Shown here in pieces: positions 36,283 to 43,819 of a stretch of DNA of 64,000 nucleotides. Origin of the DNA: Bacteroidaceae bacterium (GTDB taxonomy: Bacteria; Bacteroidota; Bacteroidia; Bacteroidales; Bacteroidaceae); NCBI GenBank assembly GCA_017615835.1, contig JAFZZI010000007.1:349672-413671 (forward strand). Reading direction: 5' to 3'. The notes below the pieces were generated by a model, which saw only the letters and a program-made list of their open reading frames with translations, was not told where the DNA came from and made no database searches. Numbering within the stretch: the first letter of the stretch is position 1; the number at the start of each line of letters is the position of its first letter. The position numbers and the translations under genes are program-made.

Positions 36283-37155
36283 ATGAAACGTACACCAGAC
36301 AGAGTCTTGTCTTTTGGAGTGTGGCTGATTCTAGCAGTCGCGGCTATACTTCCTGTGGGCTCCTGCCTGGCTCAGGACAATGATTTCTCCGGATGGTTCA
36401 GTGTGGGCCTTGAGAAGAAACTTGCCAAAGGATTTACGGGCGGCATCGAGGCTGAGTATCGTCTGCAAGATCATTTTTCGGCTACAGACCGATTCTCGGC
36501 AGGATTATCATTCTCATACCGATTGTTTCGCAGTACAGACCGGCTTTTCGACCTCAAGGCAGGTGCCGGTTTCAGGTACATAAGAAAGTACCAGCCCGAG
36601 TCTATAAGCTACAAAGATCCGAAAGAATACTATGATGCTGACCTTGACGATTTTGTTTCCGTCACCGATGAACGCAACGTCGATGCCGCCTATAATGTAA
36701 GCAAATACAGGGCAACTGCATCACTCTCCGCCTCATTCAAGGCCGGACGTCTCGAATTGTCCGTCAGGGAACGCTACCAGTTCACATATAACGACAGCGT
36801 AGCCGTAGTTGAGTCAAAGTGGAGATACGATACCACTCAAAAAGCAGTAGTCGAGGTTCCCGAGAAGTCTGAGGTGGAGATGAAGGCTACTAATACCCGT
36901 CGCCACATCCTCCGCTCCCGTCTTCAGGCAAGCTACAACATCCCTCACTGCAAGTTCAGCCCTTTCCTTTCAGTTGAGGCCTACTCTGATTTGGCAAATT
37001 CCGGATCTTTGCAGAAGATGCGCTACATGGGTGGCATAGAATGGAGTCCCGGAAAACATCACGAACTCGAGCTCTGGTACGCCTATCAGGAACTCACCGA
37101 CGATGACGAACCTGCGGGCAATATCATTGGGCTAGGTTACAAGTTTCAGTTTTAG
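36283..37155 (+). CDS. DUF2490-type outer-membrane beta-barrel protein
   Basis: Predicted outer-membrane protein of 290 residues. A signal peptide (hydrophobic about 10-27, cleavage near LAQD at 31) is followed by alternating amphipathic strands typical of a small barrel: WFSVGLEKKLAKGFTGGIEA, YRLQDHFSATDRFSAGLSFS and RLFDLKAGAGFRYIRKYQ. The protein ends on an aromatic strand (IIGLGYKFQF), as barrels do. This matches the DUF2490 family, whose function is unknown. First of three same-strand genes with gaps of 18 and -1 bases. The two that follow encode secreted surface proteins, so an export or display role is possible but only inferred. Confidence 0.85.
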   Translation: MKRTPDRVLSFGVWLILAVAAILPVGSCLAQDNDFSGWFSVGLEKKLAKGFTGGIEAEYRLQDHFSATDRFSAGLSFSYRLFRSTDRLFDLKAGAGFRYIRKYQPESISYKDPKEYYDADLDDFVSVTDERNVDAAYNVSKYRATASLSASFKAGRLELSVRERYQFTYNDSVAVVESKWRYDTTQKAVVEVPEKSEVEMKATNTRRHILRSRLQASYNIPHCKFSPFLSVEAYSDLANSGSLQKMRYMGGIEWSPGKHHELELWYAYQELTDDDEPAGNIIGLGYKFQF

Positions 37156-37173
37156 AGATAAACAACGCACTAT

Positions 37174-37632
37174 ATGAGAAAAGTTTTACTCTTTCTTGTT
37201 CTGTGTCTGCCGACAATTCAGAATCTTTCGGCGCAGAGCGTAATAATAAACGAGACGGAAGGCTCCAAGATAGAGTTATCCATCGACAGCCTCCGCAGCA
37301 TCACCTTCAAGGATGGCAAAATGGTTGCCACTTATGACAACGGCGCTGAAACTTCCTACCTTATGTCTGAGATAGGACGTCTGGATTTCGACAGCACTAC
37401 AGACGTCAATATGGTGTCAGCCATGGAGGGCAAACTGACATATTCGCCGGCATCCGGCATCATGGTCATCGCAAATTCGCAGGACAAGACTCTCTGTATC
37501 TACACTCTTGGCGGAACTGCGGTCTTGAGCCAGAAAATCAGTTCCCCGATTGAGACAATCGATGTTTCCGGACTTGAAAAAGGAATATACCTTCTCAAGC
37601 TCGACGGAAAGACAATCAAAATCATAAGGTGA
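37174..37632 (+). CDS. Small secreted protein with T9SS-like C-terminal sorting domain
   Basis: A 152-residue protein with a Sec signal peptide (cleavage near LSAQS, residue 21). Two short modules follow. The first (about 25-80) contains the pattern IDSLRSITFKDGKMVATYDN, common at the start of Bacteroidales surface proteins. The second (about 85-152) resembles a Por-secretion tail: LCIYTLGGTAVLSQKI, DVSGLEKGIYLLKLDGK, then KIIR. It seems to be little more than an adaptor plus sorting tail. The stop codon overlaps the ATG of the next gene by one base (TGATG), so the two are translationally coupled. Whether a type IX system is present in this genome is not shown here, apart from porX and a porW-like gene at 48.6-53.0 kb. 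Confidence 0.75.
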   Translation: MRKVLLFLVLCLPTIQNLSAQSVIINETEGSKIELSIDSLRSITFKDGKMVATYDNGAETSYLMSEIGRLDFDSTTDVNMVSAMEGKLTYSPASGIMVIANSQDKTLCIYTLGGTAVLSQKISSPIETIDVSGLEKGIYLLKLDGKTIKIIR

Positions 37633-39347
37633 TGAAGATTAAGGAATTGCTTACAGTTCTAACGGTACTGAATCTCCCACTGGCAACCGTTGCACAGCCC
37701 GCGTCAAGACCTGTGTATTTCAATCAATCCGACGGAACTTCAAGAGTCGTCTGGTTCTCCGACATCGATTCTGCCTTATTCGCAGCCGACAATACCTACG
37801 GAACTTTTTTCATGTCCGCAGGCAGGTCTTCCGCATCATACTCGCTGACATCTTATCTAGACAGCATAACCTTTGCCACTCCCGCCAGCGGCATTGCAGT
37901 AAGTGATTTCCCGCAATCTGCCGACTTCGACGTAGTCTTCGACAGTTCTGACGAAAACTCATGGACCAGTGTCAGCGAGAAAGTCGTCGTCGATGAAGAT
38001 AACTCAGAATACGACGATTTTTACGAGAACTTTACCCCGAAGTCATCCATAACCATTGTCTATCAGAACGGGAAGGCTACACCTGACAAGACAGTTGACG
38101 GTGTCGAAATATCTGTCTCCGGTGCTCATGTCACCGTAACCTCACAGCAGAAAATGCGATATATCCTCAAGGGGACCTCAACTGACGGTTCTTTCAAGGT
38201 AAACTGGACAGACCCTTCAACAGGTCTACCCGATAAGAAATACGATAAGAAGATGCTTATCGAACTCAATGGCCTTGATCTTACAAATCCCAATGGTTCC
38301 GCCATCAACATACAGTCCGGAAAGTCCGTCTATGTAAAACTTGCCAGCGGTACTGTCAACAAACTGAAGGACGGTGTCCAGTACGTGTCTGTCAGTGATG
38401 AAGACCAGAAATCAACCCTTTTCAGCGAGGGACAACTCATCATCAGCGGTTCCGGCTCACTAACAGTCACCAGCCTTTCGGCCCATGGCATCTGCAGCGA
38501 CGACTACATCCGCCTGCGCAGTGACCTAGGCAATCTGACCGTAACCTCAGCTTCAGATGGCATCAACACCAAACAGCACTTCCTCATGTACGGCGGCAAA
38601 GTCAGCCTAAATGCAGGAGATGACGGAATCTCTGTCCGCAAAGGCTGGTTTAGGCAAATGGGCGGAAAGTTGAAGATAACATCGGCCGACAAAGGAGTAG
38701 ATGTGACCTATAGCAGTAATGACACCACCTACTTCGATATGCAGGGTGGATTCCTGAAAGTGGAAACTACCGGTGAAAAGGGTCATGGTATCTCTTGCTC
38801 AGGGCGTATGGACGTAAGCAACGCAATACTCCAGATACTTGTCAAAGGCAACGCCTCCAAGGCAATCAACTGCTACGGAAACCTTACTTTCGCATCCTCC
38901 AAGCTCACACTGCAGACTCAAGGCTCTTCCATATACAACGATGAAGAGAAAGACTATTCGTCGGCTGCAGGTATTCGTAGTCGCGGCAAACTTGCCATCT
39001 CCGACTGTGTCCTCGGGATCAAAAGTACCGGGGCCGGAGGCAAGGGCATTAACGGCGACGGCAACGTCAGCTTCTCCGGTACATCCGCAACCATTCTGGC
39101 TAAAGGTTCCCTCTCTGCCCAGGGAGGAGAATCCGTACGTCCGCGTGCCCTCGAGTGCGTTGGACTGACAGTCTCCTCAGGCTGCATCCTGAATCTCTCA
39201 GCAACCCATTCGTCAATCAGCAACGATGGATTCTTCAACCTTAGAGGAGGAGAAGTTTTTGCCTTTTCATCGGACGAATCCGTAAAAATCGTAAAAACCA
39301 AGGAGACCTTCACCCAAAGCGGAGGCCTCCTCTACGAGAGCAGATAG
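37632..39347 (+). CDS. Cthe_2159-like carbohydrate-binding beta-helix protein
   Basis: Secreted protein of about 571 residues; signal peptide cleavage near TVAQP (about 22). Residues ~30-85 share the SDIDSALF/LDSITF pattern with the preceding small protein. From about 140 to the end the sequence builds short repeating beta-turns with stacked small and polar residues: ISGSGSLTVTSLSAHGICSD, DGINTKQHFLMYGGKVSLNA, GDDGISVRKGWFRQMGGKLK, KGVDVTYSSNDTTYFDMQGG and AGGKGINGDGNVSFSGTSAT. That pattern is the right-handed beta-helix of the Cthe_2159 family, reported to bind cellulose and acidic sugars. No catalytic motif is seen. The start is ATG 37632, overlapping the upstream stop by one base. It ends 10 bases from the convergent pyrH. 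Confidence 0.82.
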   Translation: MKIKELLTVLTVLNLPLATVAQPASRPVYFNQSDGTSRVVWFSDIDSALFAADNTYGTFFMSAGRSSASYSLTSYLDSITFATPASGIAVSDFPQSADFDVVFDSSDENSWTSVSEKVVVDEDNSEYDDFYENFTPKSSITIVYQNGKATPDKTVDGVEISVSGAHVTVTSQQKMRYILKGTSTDGSFKVNWTDPSTGLPDKKYDKKMLIELNGLDLTNPNGSAINIQSGKSVYVKLASGTVNKLKDGVQYVSVSDEDQKSTLFSEGQLIISGSGSLTVTSLSAHGICSDDYIRLRSDLGNLTVTSASDGINTKQHFLMYGGKVSLNAGDDGISVRKGWFRQMGGKLKITSADKGVDVTYSSNDTTYFDMQGGFLKVETTGEKGHGISCSGRMDVSNAILQILVKGNASKAINCYGNLTFASSKLTLQTQGSSIYNDEEKDYSSAAGIRSRGKLAISDCVLGIKSTGAGGKGINGDGNVSFSGTSATILAKGSLSAQGGESVRPRALECVGLTVSSGCILNLSATHSSISNDGFFNLRGGEVFAFSSDESVKIVKTKETFTQSGGLLYESR

Positions 39348-39356
39348 CGCTGCCCG

Positions 39357-40067
39357 TTACTCGTGCACCAGAGTTCCAATCTGTTCACCCTCTATCACCT
39401 TTTTCAGGTTACCGATCACATCCATATTGAAAACATATATGGGCAGATGATTCTCCTTGCACATGGTAGTAGCCGTCAGGTCCATCACTTTAAGGTTGCG
39501 GTTATAAACCTCGTCAAATGAAATCTCGTTGAATTTGACTGCTGTCTTGTCCTTTTCCGGATCTGCTGTATAGACACCGTCCACGCGTGTACCCTTCAGC
39601 ATCACGTCAGCCTCAATCTCAATCCCGCGCAGGCTTGAACCCGTATCGGTTGTGAAATAGGGATTTCCTGTACCTCCGACCAATATTGCCACCTTCCCTT
39701 CCTCCAGAGCCGAGATAGCCTTCCACTTGCTGTACAGTTCACCGATAGGTTCCATCCTTATGGCAGTCAGCACTACCGAAGGACAACCCGCAGAAGTCAG
39801 AGCCGAACTCAAACCCAGACCATTTATTACAGTAGCTAACATACCCATTTGGTCACCCTTCACACGATCAAAACCCTTACCCGTTCCTTTCAGGCCACGG
39901 AAGATATTGCCACCGCCAATCACGATGCCAATCTGGACCCCCATGTCATGAATCTCCTTGATCTGCCTTGCATACTCGCCCAGCCGTTTTTCGTCAATAC
40001 CATACTTTTGTTCTCCCATCAGGCTCTCACCGCTGAGCTTCAATAAAATTCTTTTGAAACGTACCAT
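39357..40067 (-). CDS. pyrH: UMP kinase
   Basis: Phosphorylates UMP to UDP in pyrimidine synthesis; an amino-acid-kinase-fold hexamer. The 236-residue length is normal. Motifs seen are KRILLKLSGESLMG at the N-terminus (ATP site), GIVIGGGNIFRGL (about 47-59), DQMGMLATVINGL (about 73-85), GGTGNPYFTTDTGSSLRGIE (about 131-150) and MDLTATTMCKENHLPIYVFN near 197-216. It is the downstream end of a - strand group with birA and yraN (gaps of 9 and 6 bases). Confidence 0.97.
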   Translation of the reverse strand: MVRFKRILLKLSGESLMGEQKYGIDEKRLGEYARQIKEIHDMGVQIGIVIGGGNIFRGLKGTGKGFDRVKGDQMGMLATVINGLGLSSALTSAGCPSVVLTAIRMEPIGELYSKWKAISALEEGKVAILVGGTGNPYFTTDTGSSLRGIEIEADVMLKGTRVDGVYTADPEKDKTAVKFNEISFDEVYNRNLKVMDLTATTMCKENHLPIYVFNMDVIGNLKKVIEGEQIGTLVHE

Positions 40068-40076
40068 ATTCGTATA

Positions 40077-40847
40077 TCAATTTGAATGTTTGTCTAAAAT
40101 ATATGAAACCTGCTTGAACTCATACTCGCGGACAGAACCGCTTTCGTCCTCCATCACAATGATGCCGTTTGGCTTCACCGACACGATGCGTGCCTTGAAA
40201 TCCCCGTTCAAATCGCTGAACCGGTGGAATCCTTCTCGTCTGAATAGCCTTTCTTCATATCTTCTGCGCAATCCTTCTGCTCCATTTCCTCTAAGAATAT
40301 CGCAGTTCTCCGCATAAGCCTCCAGTACAGACTCAAGCAAAGGTGCCAGCTCATTATCTTTTCCCGTGATGTTGCGTATTGAAATAGGATTTGGGGCATT
40401 ACTTCTGAAAAGTGTCTGGTTCACGTTAAGCCCCACACCCGCAATACTCTCGCAGAGCCGGGTGCCCAGCAGTTTGTTCTCAATCAGAATACCCGCCAGC
40501 TTCATCTCTTTCCAGTAAATGTCATTTGGCCATTTCACTGTCAGATAGGTCGCCTTCTCGCCCAACAGGGGTGTTACCGCATCCAGCACGGCGAGCGAAA
40601 TTGCCTGTGACAGCAGGAACTGGTCCCCGGCATCTATGTACGACGGCTTTGAAAGCACGCTGAATAAAAGGTTACAATCCTTCTCCGATTCCCAGCTGTT
40701 ACCCTGTTGCCCTCGTCCGGCAGTCTGGTAACCGGTTGCCGCCACCTTCATTTCAACCCCCTCGGACAGCCCGGGGTTCATTCTCAGCCAATTATTAGTT
40801 GAGTCTGTCACCTCCAGCCAGTGTACATCAATATTCCTTTTCATCAT
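40077..40847 (-). CDS. birA: Biotin--[acetyl-CoA-carboxylase] ligase, monofunctional
   Basis: Activates biotin and attaches it to carboxylase carrier lysines. The 256 residues contain only the catalytic domain and no N-terminal DNA-binding helix-turn-helix, so it should not act as a repressor. Motifs are the biotinyl-AMP loop GRGQQGNSW at 44-52 (consensus GRGRxGRxW, with two positions changed), KWPND at 105-109, KLAGILIE (about 114-121) and GVGLNVN (about 137-143). The SH3-like C-terminal domain (ARIVSVKPNGIIVMEDESG) is present. The changed loop residues are common in Bacteroidetes enzymes as far as I know. Confidence 0.94.
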   Translation of the reverse strand: MMKRNIDVHWLEVTDSTNNWLRMNPGLSEGVEMKVAATGYQTAGRGQQGNSWESEKDCNLLFSVLSKPSYIDAGDQFLLSQAISLAVLDAVTPLLGEKATYLTVKWPNDIYWKEMKLAGILIENKLLGTRLCESIAGVGLNVNQTLFRSNAPNPISIRNITGKDNELAPLLESVLEAYAENCDILRGNGAEGLRRRYEERLFRREGFHRFSDLNGDFKARIVSVKPNGIIVMEDESGSVREYEFKQVSYILDKHSN

Positions 40848-40853
40848 AAACTG

Positions 40854-41222
40854 TCAGTTCCAGACGGGAGGGAAGAACGCGTCCTCCAGATGCTCTACTG
40901 TCGAACCCTCCTCTGAGAAGACAACAGTAATAATATCAAACCTGACGTGCATGTCAATACACTTCTTGCGGACATACGCGTCAGCAGCTCCCACAATACG
41001 TCTTATTTTACGGTCGTTCACAGCCTCCTCCGGATTGCCGAACTCATAGCTGCTTCTCGTCTTTACCTCCACGACCACCAGCTCGCCATTTACCGTGGCA
41101 ATCAGGTCCAGATCCTTGTGACCGCTCCTCCAGTTTCGTTCCAGGATAGAATACCCCTTCTTCTCCAGCATCCTCGCGGCAATCTCTTCGCCCTTCCGTC
41201 CCAGATCATTGTGTTGAGCCAT
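40854..41222 (-). CDS. YraN/UPF0102 family nuclease-like protein
   Basis: A 122-residue protein of the UPF0102 family, with a restriction-endonuclease-like fold of uncertain function. The family signature is complete: HNDLGRKGEEIAARMLEKKG (about 3-22), ERNWRSGHKDLDLIATVNGE (about 28-47) and LVVVEVKTR (about 48-56). This preserves the E...D..ExK-type catalytic pattern. Later residues KIRRIVGAADAYVRK are also typical. It heads the yraN-birA-pyrH group and is divergent from the 66-aa gene. Confidence 0.92.
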   Translation of the reverse strand: MAQHNDLGRKGEEIAARMLEKKGYSILERNWRSGHKDLDLIATVNGELVVVEVKTRSSYEFGNPEEAVNDRKIRRIVGAADAYVRKKCIDMHVRFDIITVVFSEEGSTVEHLEDAFFPPVWN

Positions 41223-41240
41223 AGCATATAACCATTAATG

Positions 41241-41248
41241 CAAAAATA
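41241..41248 (-). promoter_or_regulatory. Putative -7 promoter box for yraN-birA-pyrH
   Basis: The - strand reads TATTTTTG, a perfect TAnnTTTG match, 18 bases upstream of the yraN start. It is flanked by a 6-bp inverted repeat, AATGCA (41237-41242) and TGCATT (41250-41255), whose left arm overlaps the box and could act as an operator. Confidence 0.45.
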
Positions 41249-41267
41249 GTGCATTTTGGTCAAGCAA

Positions 41268-41299
41268 ATTGGTTAAATCATTAAAAAGTAATATCTTCG
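41268..41299 (+). promoter_or_regulatory. Putative promoter for the 66-aa gene and tadA
   Basis: An ATTG -33-like element (41268-41271) and a TATCTTCG -7-like box (41292-41299, one mismatch to TAnnTTTG) are separated by 20 bases, the standard spacing. The ATG follows 6 bases later, so the mRNA would be nearly leaderless. Confidence 0.4.
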
Positions 41300-41305
41300 C
41301 TGAAT

Positions 41306-41506
41306 ATGGATGCTAACGGGAAAAGAGAAACAAGGATGGTGTGTCTTCTGAACGACAAGGAAAGGGACTTCATTGATGACTATCTTAGCAAATACAAAAT
41401 CTCCAACAGGAGTCGCTGGATGCGTGAAACCCTGCTTTCCTTCATATATCAGAAACTAGGAACAGATTATCCTACATTGTTCGACGAACAGGATATGCGC
41501 CGTTGA
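41306..41506 (+). CDS. Small conserved-looking protein, possibly ribbon-helix-helix-like
   Basis: A 66-residue charged protein with no signal peptide or membrane segment. The middle part, LLNDKERDFIDDYLSKYKIS followed by NRSRWMRETLLSFI, has the strand-helix-turn-helix pattern of small RHH DNA-binding proteins, but I cannot place it in a named family. Its stop codon overlaps the tadA ATG by one base (TGATG), so it is translated with tadA. Coding is supported by this coupling, a promoter-like element just upstream and a balanced amino-acid composition. Function unknown. Confidence 0.72.
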   Translation: MDANGKRETRMVCLLNDKERDFIDDYLSKYKISNRSRWMRETLLSFIYQKLGTDYPTLFDEQDMRR

Positions 41507-41961
41507 TGGATGATGCTGCTTACATGAAAATTGCCCTTTCCGAGGCTGAGGAAGCAGCCGGTTCGGGCGAAATCCCCGTCGGCGCCGTAGTAGTATGCAG
41601 AGGACTCGTCATTGCCAAGGCGCATAACCTCACTGAAACCCTGAATGACGTCACAGCCCATGCTGAAATGCAGGCCATAACGGCTGCCTCCAATTATCTT
41701 GGGGGCAAGTATCTCAACGAATGTACCCTATACGTAACTGTCGAGCCTTGCGTCATGTGTGCCGGTGCCATCGGCTGGTCACAGTTGGGTCGTCTCGTCT
41801 ATGGTGCCTCCGACCCCAAGCGCGGATACACGGTGTATGCGCCAGATGCCCTTCACCCGAAAACATCGGTCGAAAGGGGAGTGATGGAGCAGGAATCTTC
41901 GAAATTAATGACAGAATTCTTCAAGGAAAGACGTCGTTCAGGCAGTCAGACATCCTCATAA
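41506..41961 (+). CDS. tadA: tRNA-specific adenosine deaminase TadA-type
   Basis: Zinc deaminase that converts A34 to inosine in tRNA-Arg(ACG). The 151 residues contain the catalytic H52-A-E54 motif and the zinc ligands P81-C82-VM-C85 of the cytidine-deaminase fold, together with IPVGAVVV (about 23-30) and NLTETLNDVTAHAEM. Family members in Bacteroidetes are sometimes called guanine deaminase-like, but the C-terminal half (FFKERRR) fits TadA. ATG 41506 is preferred over the in-frame TTG at 41503. The 3' end overlaps the convergent DUF4834 gene by 16 bases. Confidence 0.93.
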   Translation: MDDAAYMKIALSEAEEAAGSGEIPVGAVVVCRGLVIAKAHNLTETLNDVTAHAEMQAITAASNYLGGKYLNECTLYVTVEPCVMCAGAIGWSQLGRLVYGASDPKRGYTVYAPDALHPKTSVERGVMEQESSKLMTEFFKERRRSGSQTSS

Positions 41962-42182
41962 TCGACATACTCGCCTTCAGACTTGAAGGCCTTTCTTTTC
42001 TTGCTTTTCTTTCCTCCGTCATCGTTACCCGTAAATCTGACTTCCGGGTCGTCATTACTGCCCCTGCTTTTCCCTCCGAAAACAGACCTGAAGGTATCGC
42101 GTACAGAATAGAGGAAGCCCCTGAAGAGTGCCAGGAGTGTCGTGATGACAAACAGCAGAAAAAGGGATATAAGTATGAGCAT
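41946..42182 (-). CDS. DUF4834-type small membrane protein
   Basis: A 78-residue protein with one N-terminal membrane segment (LILISLFLLFVITTLLALF, about 2-20). A charged cytoplasmic tail rich in Lys/Asp/Gly follows (DDGGKKSKKRKAFKSEGEYV). The pattern SVRDTFRSVFGG and the ending YVDYEDV fit the DUF4834 family of Bacteroidetes, function unknown. It lies 42 bases downstream of pssA, as I recall for relatives, and overlaps the convergent tadA by 16 bases. Confidence 0.8.
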   Translation of the reverse strand: MLILISLFLLFVITTLLALFRGFLYSVRDTFRSVFGGKSRGSNDDPEVRFTGNDDGGKKSKKRKAFKSEGEYVDYEDV

Positions 42183-42224
42183 CAGTTAATCGGAATAAAG
42201 GTTCACTTTAGCAAGACACAATAA

Positions 42225-42926
42225 TCATGCCACATCTTTTTTCTTGAAAAAAATCAGCGAAAGGAGTATGTACCAAACAATCACTGCTGACATTCCGACA
42301 TATCCAAGTGTAACCAGCAAAACCAGTGATATCGCAAGAAACACATACCTCAGCCAATTATCCCTCCAACTCAAGTCTCTGAATTTCAGCGAGAACATCG
42401 GAATTTCACTCAACATGAGCCAGGCAAACAGAAATATAGCGGCAATCAGACCCCAGGCCGCCCATTGTCTTTCTGCGAAGAAACTGCCATTTTGTACTAT
42501 CCCGCACCAGAACAGCGCATCTGCCGGCACTGCAAGTCCCAGGAACGACGATGTCTGACGGGTGTCCGTGTTGAACTTTGCCAGTCTCAGGGCCGAAGCA
42601 ACAGCTATTACCAGACCCAGATAAGGTATGAAACCCTGTGCGAAAGGCCACTCCACATTGCCCAGCATCTTCAGGCAGAGCATCGCAGGTGCCACACCGA
42701 ACGTAACCAGATCAGAAAGAGAGTCCAGCTCCTTCCCTATGGATGAGTAGCACTTCAGAATCCTGGCAGACATACCGTCCAAGAAGTCTGCCACAGCACC
42801 CGCTGCTATCCACAGGAATGCCGTCTGCGAATCTCCGTTAAGAGCCGAAATAACCGCCATGCAGCCCGACAGCAAGTTGCAGCAGGTAATTGCGTTAGGA
42901 ATATGTCTGATAATACAGTTTGCCAT
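42225..42926 (-). CDS. pssA: CDP-diacylglycerol--serine O-phosphatidyltransferase
   Basis: Makes phosphatidylserine from CDP-DAG and serine at the inner membrane; the next step is carried out by Psd, encoded just upstream. The 233 residues start at ATG 42926 (MANCIIRHIPNAITCCNLLS). A longer form from 43004 would overlap psd and add an unlikely N-terminus. The CDP-alcohol transferase motif D-G-x2-A-R-x8-G-x3-D-x3-D is seen as DGMSARILKCYSSIGKELDS. Six to eight membrane segments follow. The gap to psd is 17 bases. Confidence 0.95.
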   Translation of the reverse strand: MANCIIRHIPNAITCCNLLSGCMAVISALNGDSQTAFLWIAAGAVADFLDGMSARILKCYSSIGKELDSLSDLVTFGVAPAMLCLKMLGNVEWPFAQGFIPYLGLVIAVASALRLAKFNTDTRQTSSFLGLAVPADALFWCGIVQNGSFFAERQWAAWGLIAAIFLFAWLMLSEIPMFSLKFRDLSWRDNWLRYVFLAISLVLLVTLGYVGMSAVIVWYILLSLIFFKKKDVA

Positions 42927-42943
42927 GTCTAATATCCTACAGT

Positions 42944-43630
42944 CTAAGGAAGCTTGGCAATGATATCGAGGTCTGCTTTCACCTTCTCGCCCATCTTCAC
43001 ACAAACAAGTGAGCCCAGAGGCAGGTAAATGTCAACCCTTGAGCCAAACTTGATGAAACCGAGATGCTGGTCAATGTGGCATCTGTCACCGACAGACGGA
43101 TACGTCACAATCCTCCTGGCCATCATTCCCGCTATCTGTCGCACCATGACCTCCTGTCCGTCCTCCGTTTCAATCACGATCATAGCGCGTTCGTTCTCAA
43201 TGCTGGATTTAGGCTTGTCGGCAGCGAAGAAGTGTCCCTCCTGATGACTCACCTTGACAACTGTCCCGTTTACAGGATACCAGTTAGCGTGCACGTTAAA
43301 CAGATTCATGAAAGTTGAAACCACTATCCTGCGGTCATGAAAATACTCCGTCTCGTCCACCTCCTCAATAGCAACTATTACACCGTCCGCACTGCTCACC
43401 ACAACCTTGTCGCGGTCCTCGCTGGGGAAATGTCTGTGTGGATTTTTGAAAAAGTTCACCATTATCCCAGCTATCGTCAAAGAGAGTCCCAGTACAATCC
43501 AGGAACCGATACCGTAAATGCCGGGAATGAAAAGAATTATGTTCAGCACTGCCAGTGCAGCAAAAGTGATGGTCAAGGTAAGGAACCCCTCCTTGTTGAT
43601 AGTAGTTATCCTATGTCTGTTTGCCCCCAT
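42944..43630 (-). CDS. psd: Phosphatidylserine decarboxylase, short form
   Basis: Decarboxylates phosphatidylserine to phosphatidylethanolamine. It is the ~228-residue short type found in Bacteroidetes. The N-terminal part has two hydrophobic segments (ALAVLNIILFIPGI, IGSWIVLGLSLTIAGIM). NPHRHFPSEDRDKVVVSSAD (about 65-85), FMNLFNVHANWYPVNGTV (about 108-125) and the self-cleavage GS site in FIKFGSRVDIYLP (about 203-215) follow. Cleavage at GS makes the pyruvoyl prosthetic group. I prefer the second Met (43630, MGANR) over 43639. Forms an operon with pssA and DUF4834. Confidence 0.94.
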   Translation of the reverse strand: MGANRHRITTINKEGFLTLTITFAALAVLNIILFIPGIYGIGSWIVLGLSLTIAGIMVNFFKNPHRHFPSEDRDKVVVSSADGVIVAIEEVDETEYFHDRRIVVSTFMNLFNVHANWYPVNGTVVKVSHQEGHFFAADKPKSSIENERAMIVIETEDGQEVMVRQIAGMMARRIVTYPSVGDRCHIDQHLGFIKFGSRVDIYLPLGSLVCVKMGEKVKADLDIIAKLP

Positions 43631-43695
43631 TTGCTCCAATACTCAGTCAGAGTGCGTCGTCATGCCAAATGCATGCACGGTACACGCACTAAGCG

Positions 43696-43703
43696 CAAAG
43701 GTA
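43696..43703 (-). promoter_or_regulatory. Putative -7 promoter box for psd-pssA-DUF4834
   Basis: The - strand reads TACCTTTG (perfect TAnnTTTG), 65 bases upstream of the preferred psd start. No TTTG is visible at -33. Confidence 0.4.
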
Positions 43704-43766
43704 GTGAAATTCCTCCACTCGTGTTGCCCTTCTTCCGATATTGTTGATAACTTTTTAGAGAATATC

Positions 43767-43797
43767 ATTGTCAGTTGGCCGAACTGGAGTATTTTTA
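43767..43797 (+). promoter_or_regulatory. Possible dnaE promoter
   Basis: ATTG (43767-43770) and TATTTTTA (43790-43797, one mismatch in the -7 box) are spaced 19 bases apart. They lie 22 bases before the dnaE ATG. Confidence 0.35.
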
Positions 43798-43819
43798 TGG
43801 AGTTTTTCAGAGCATCAGA

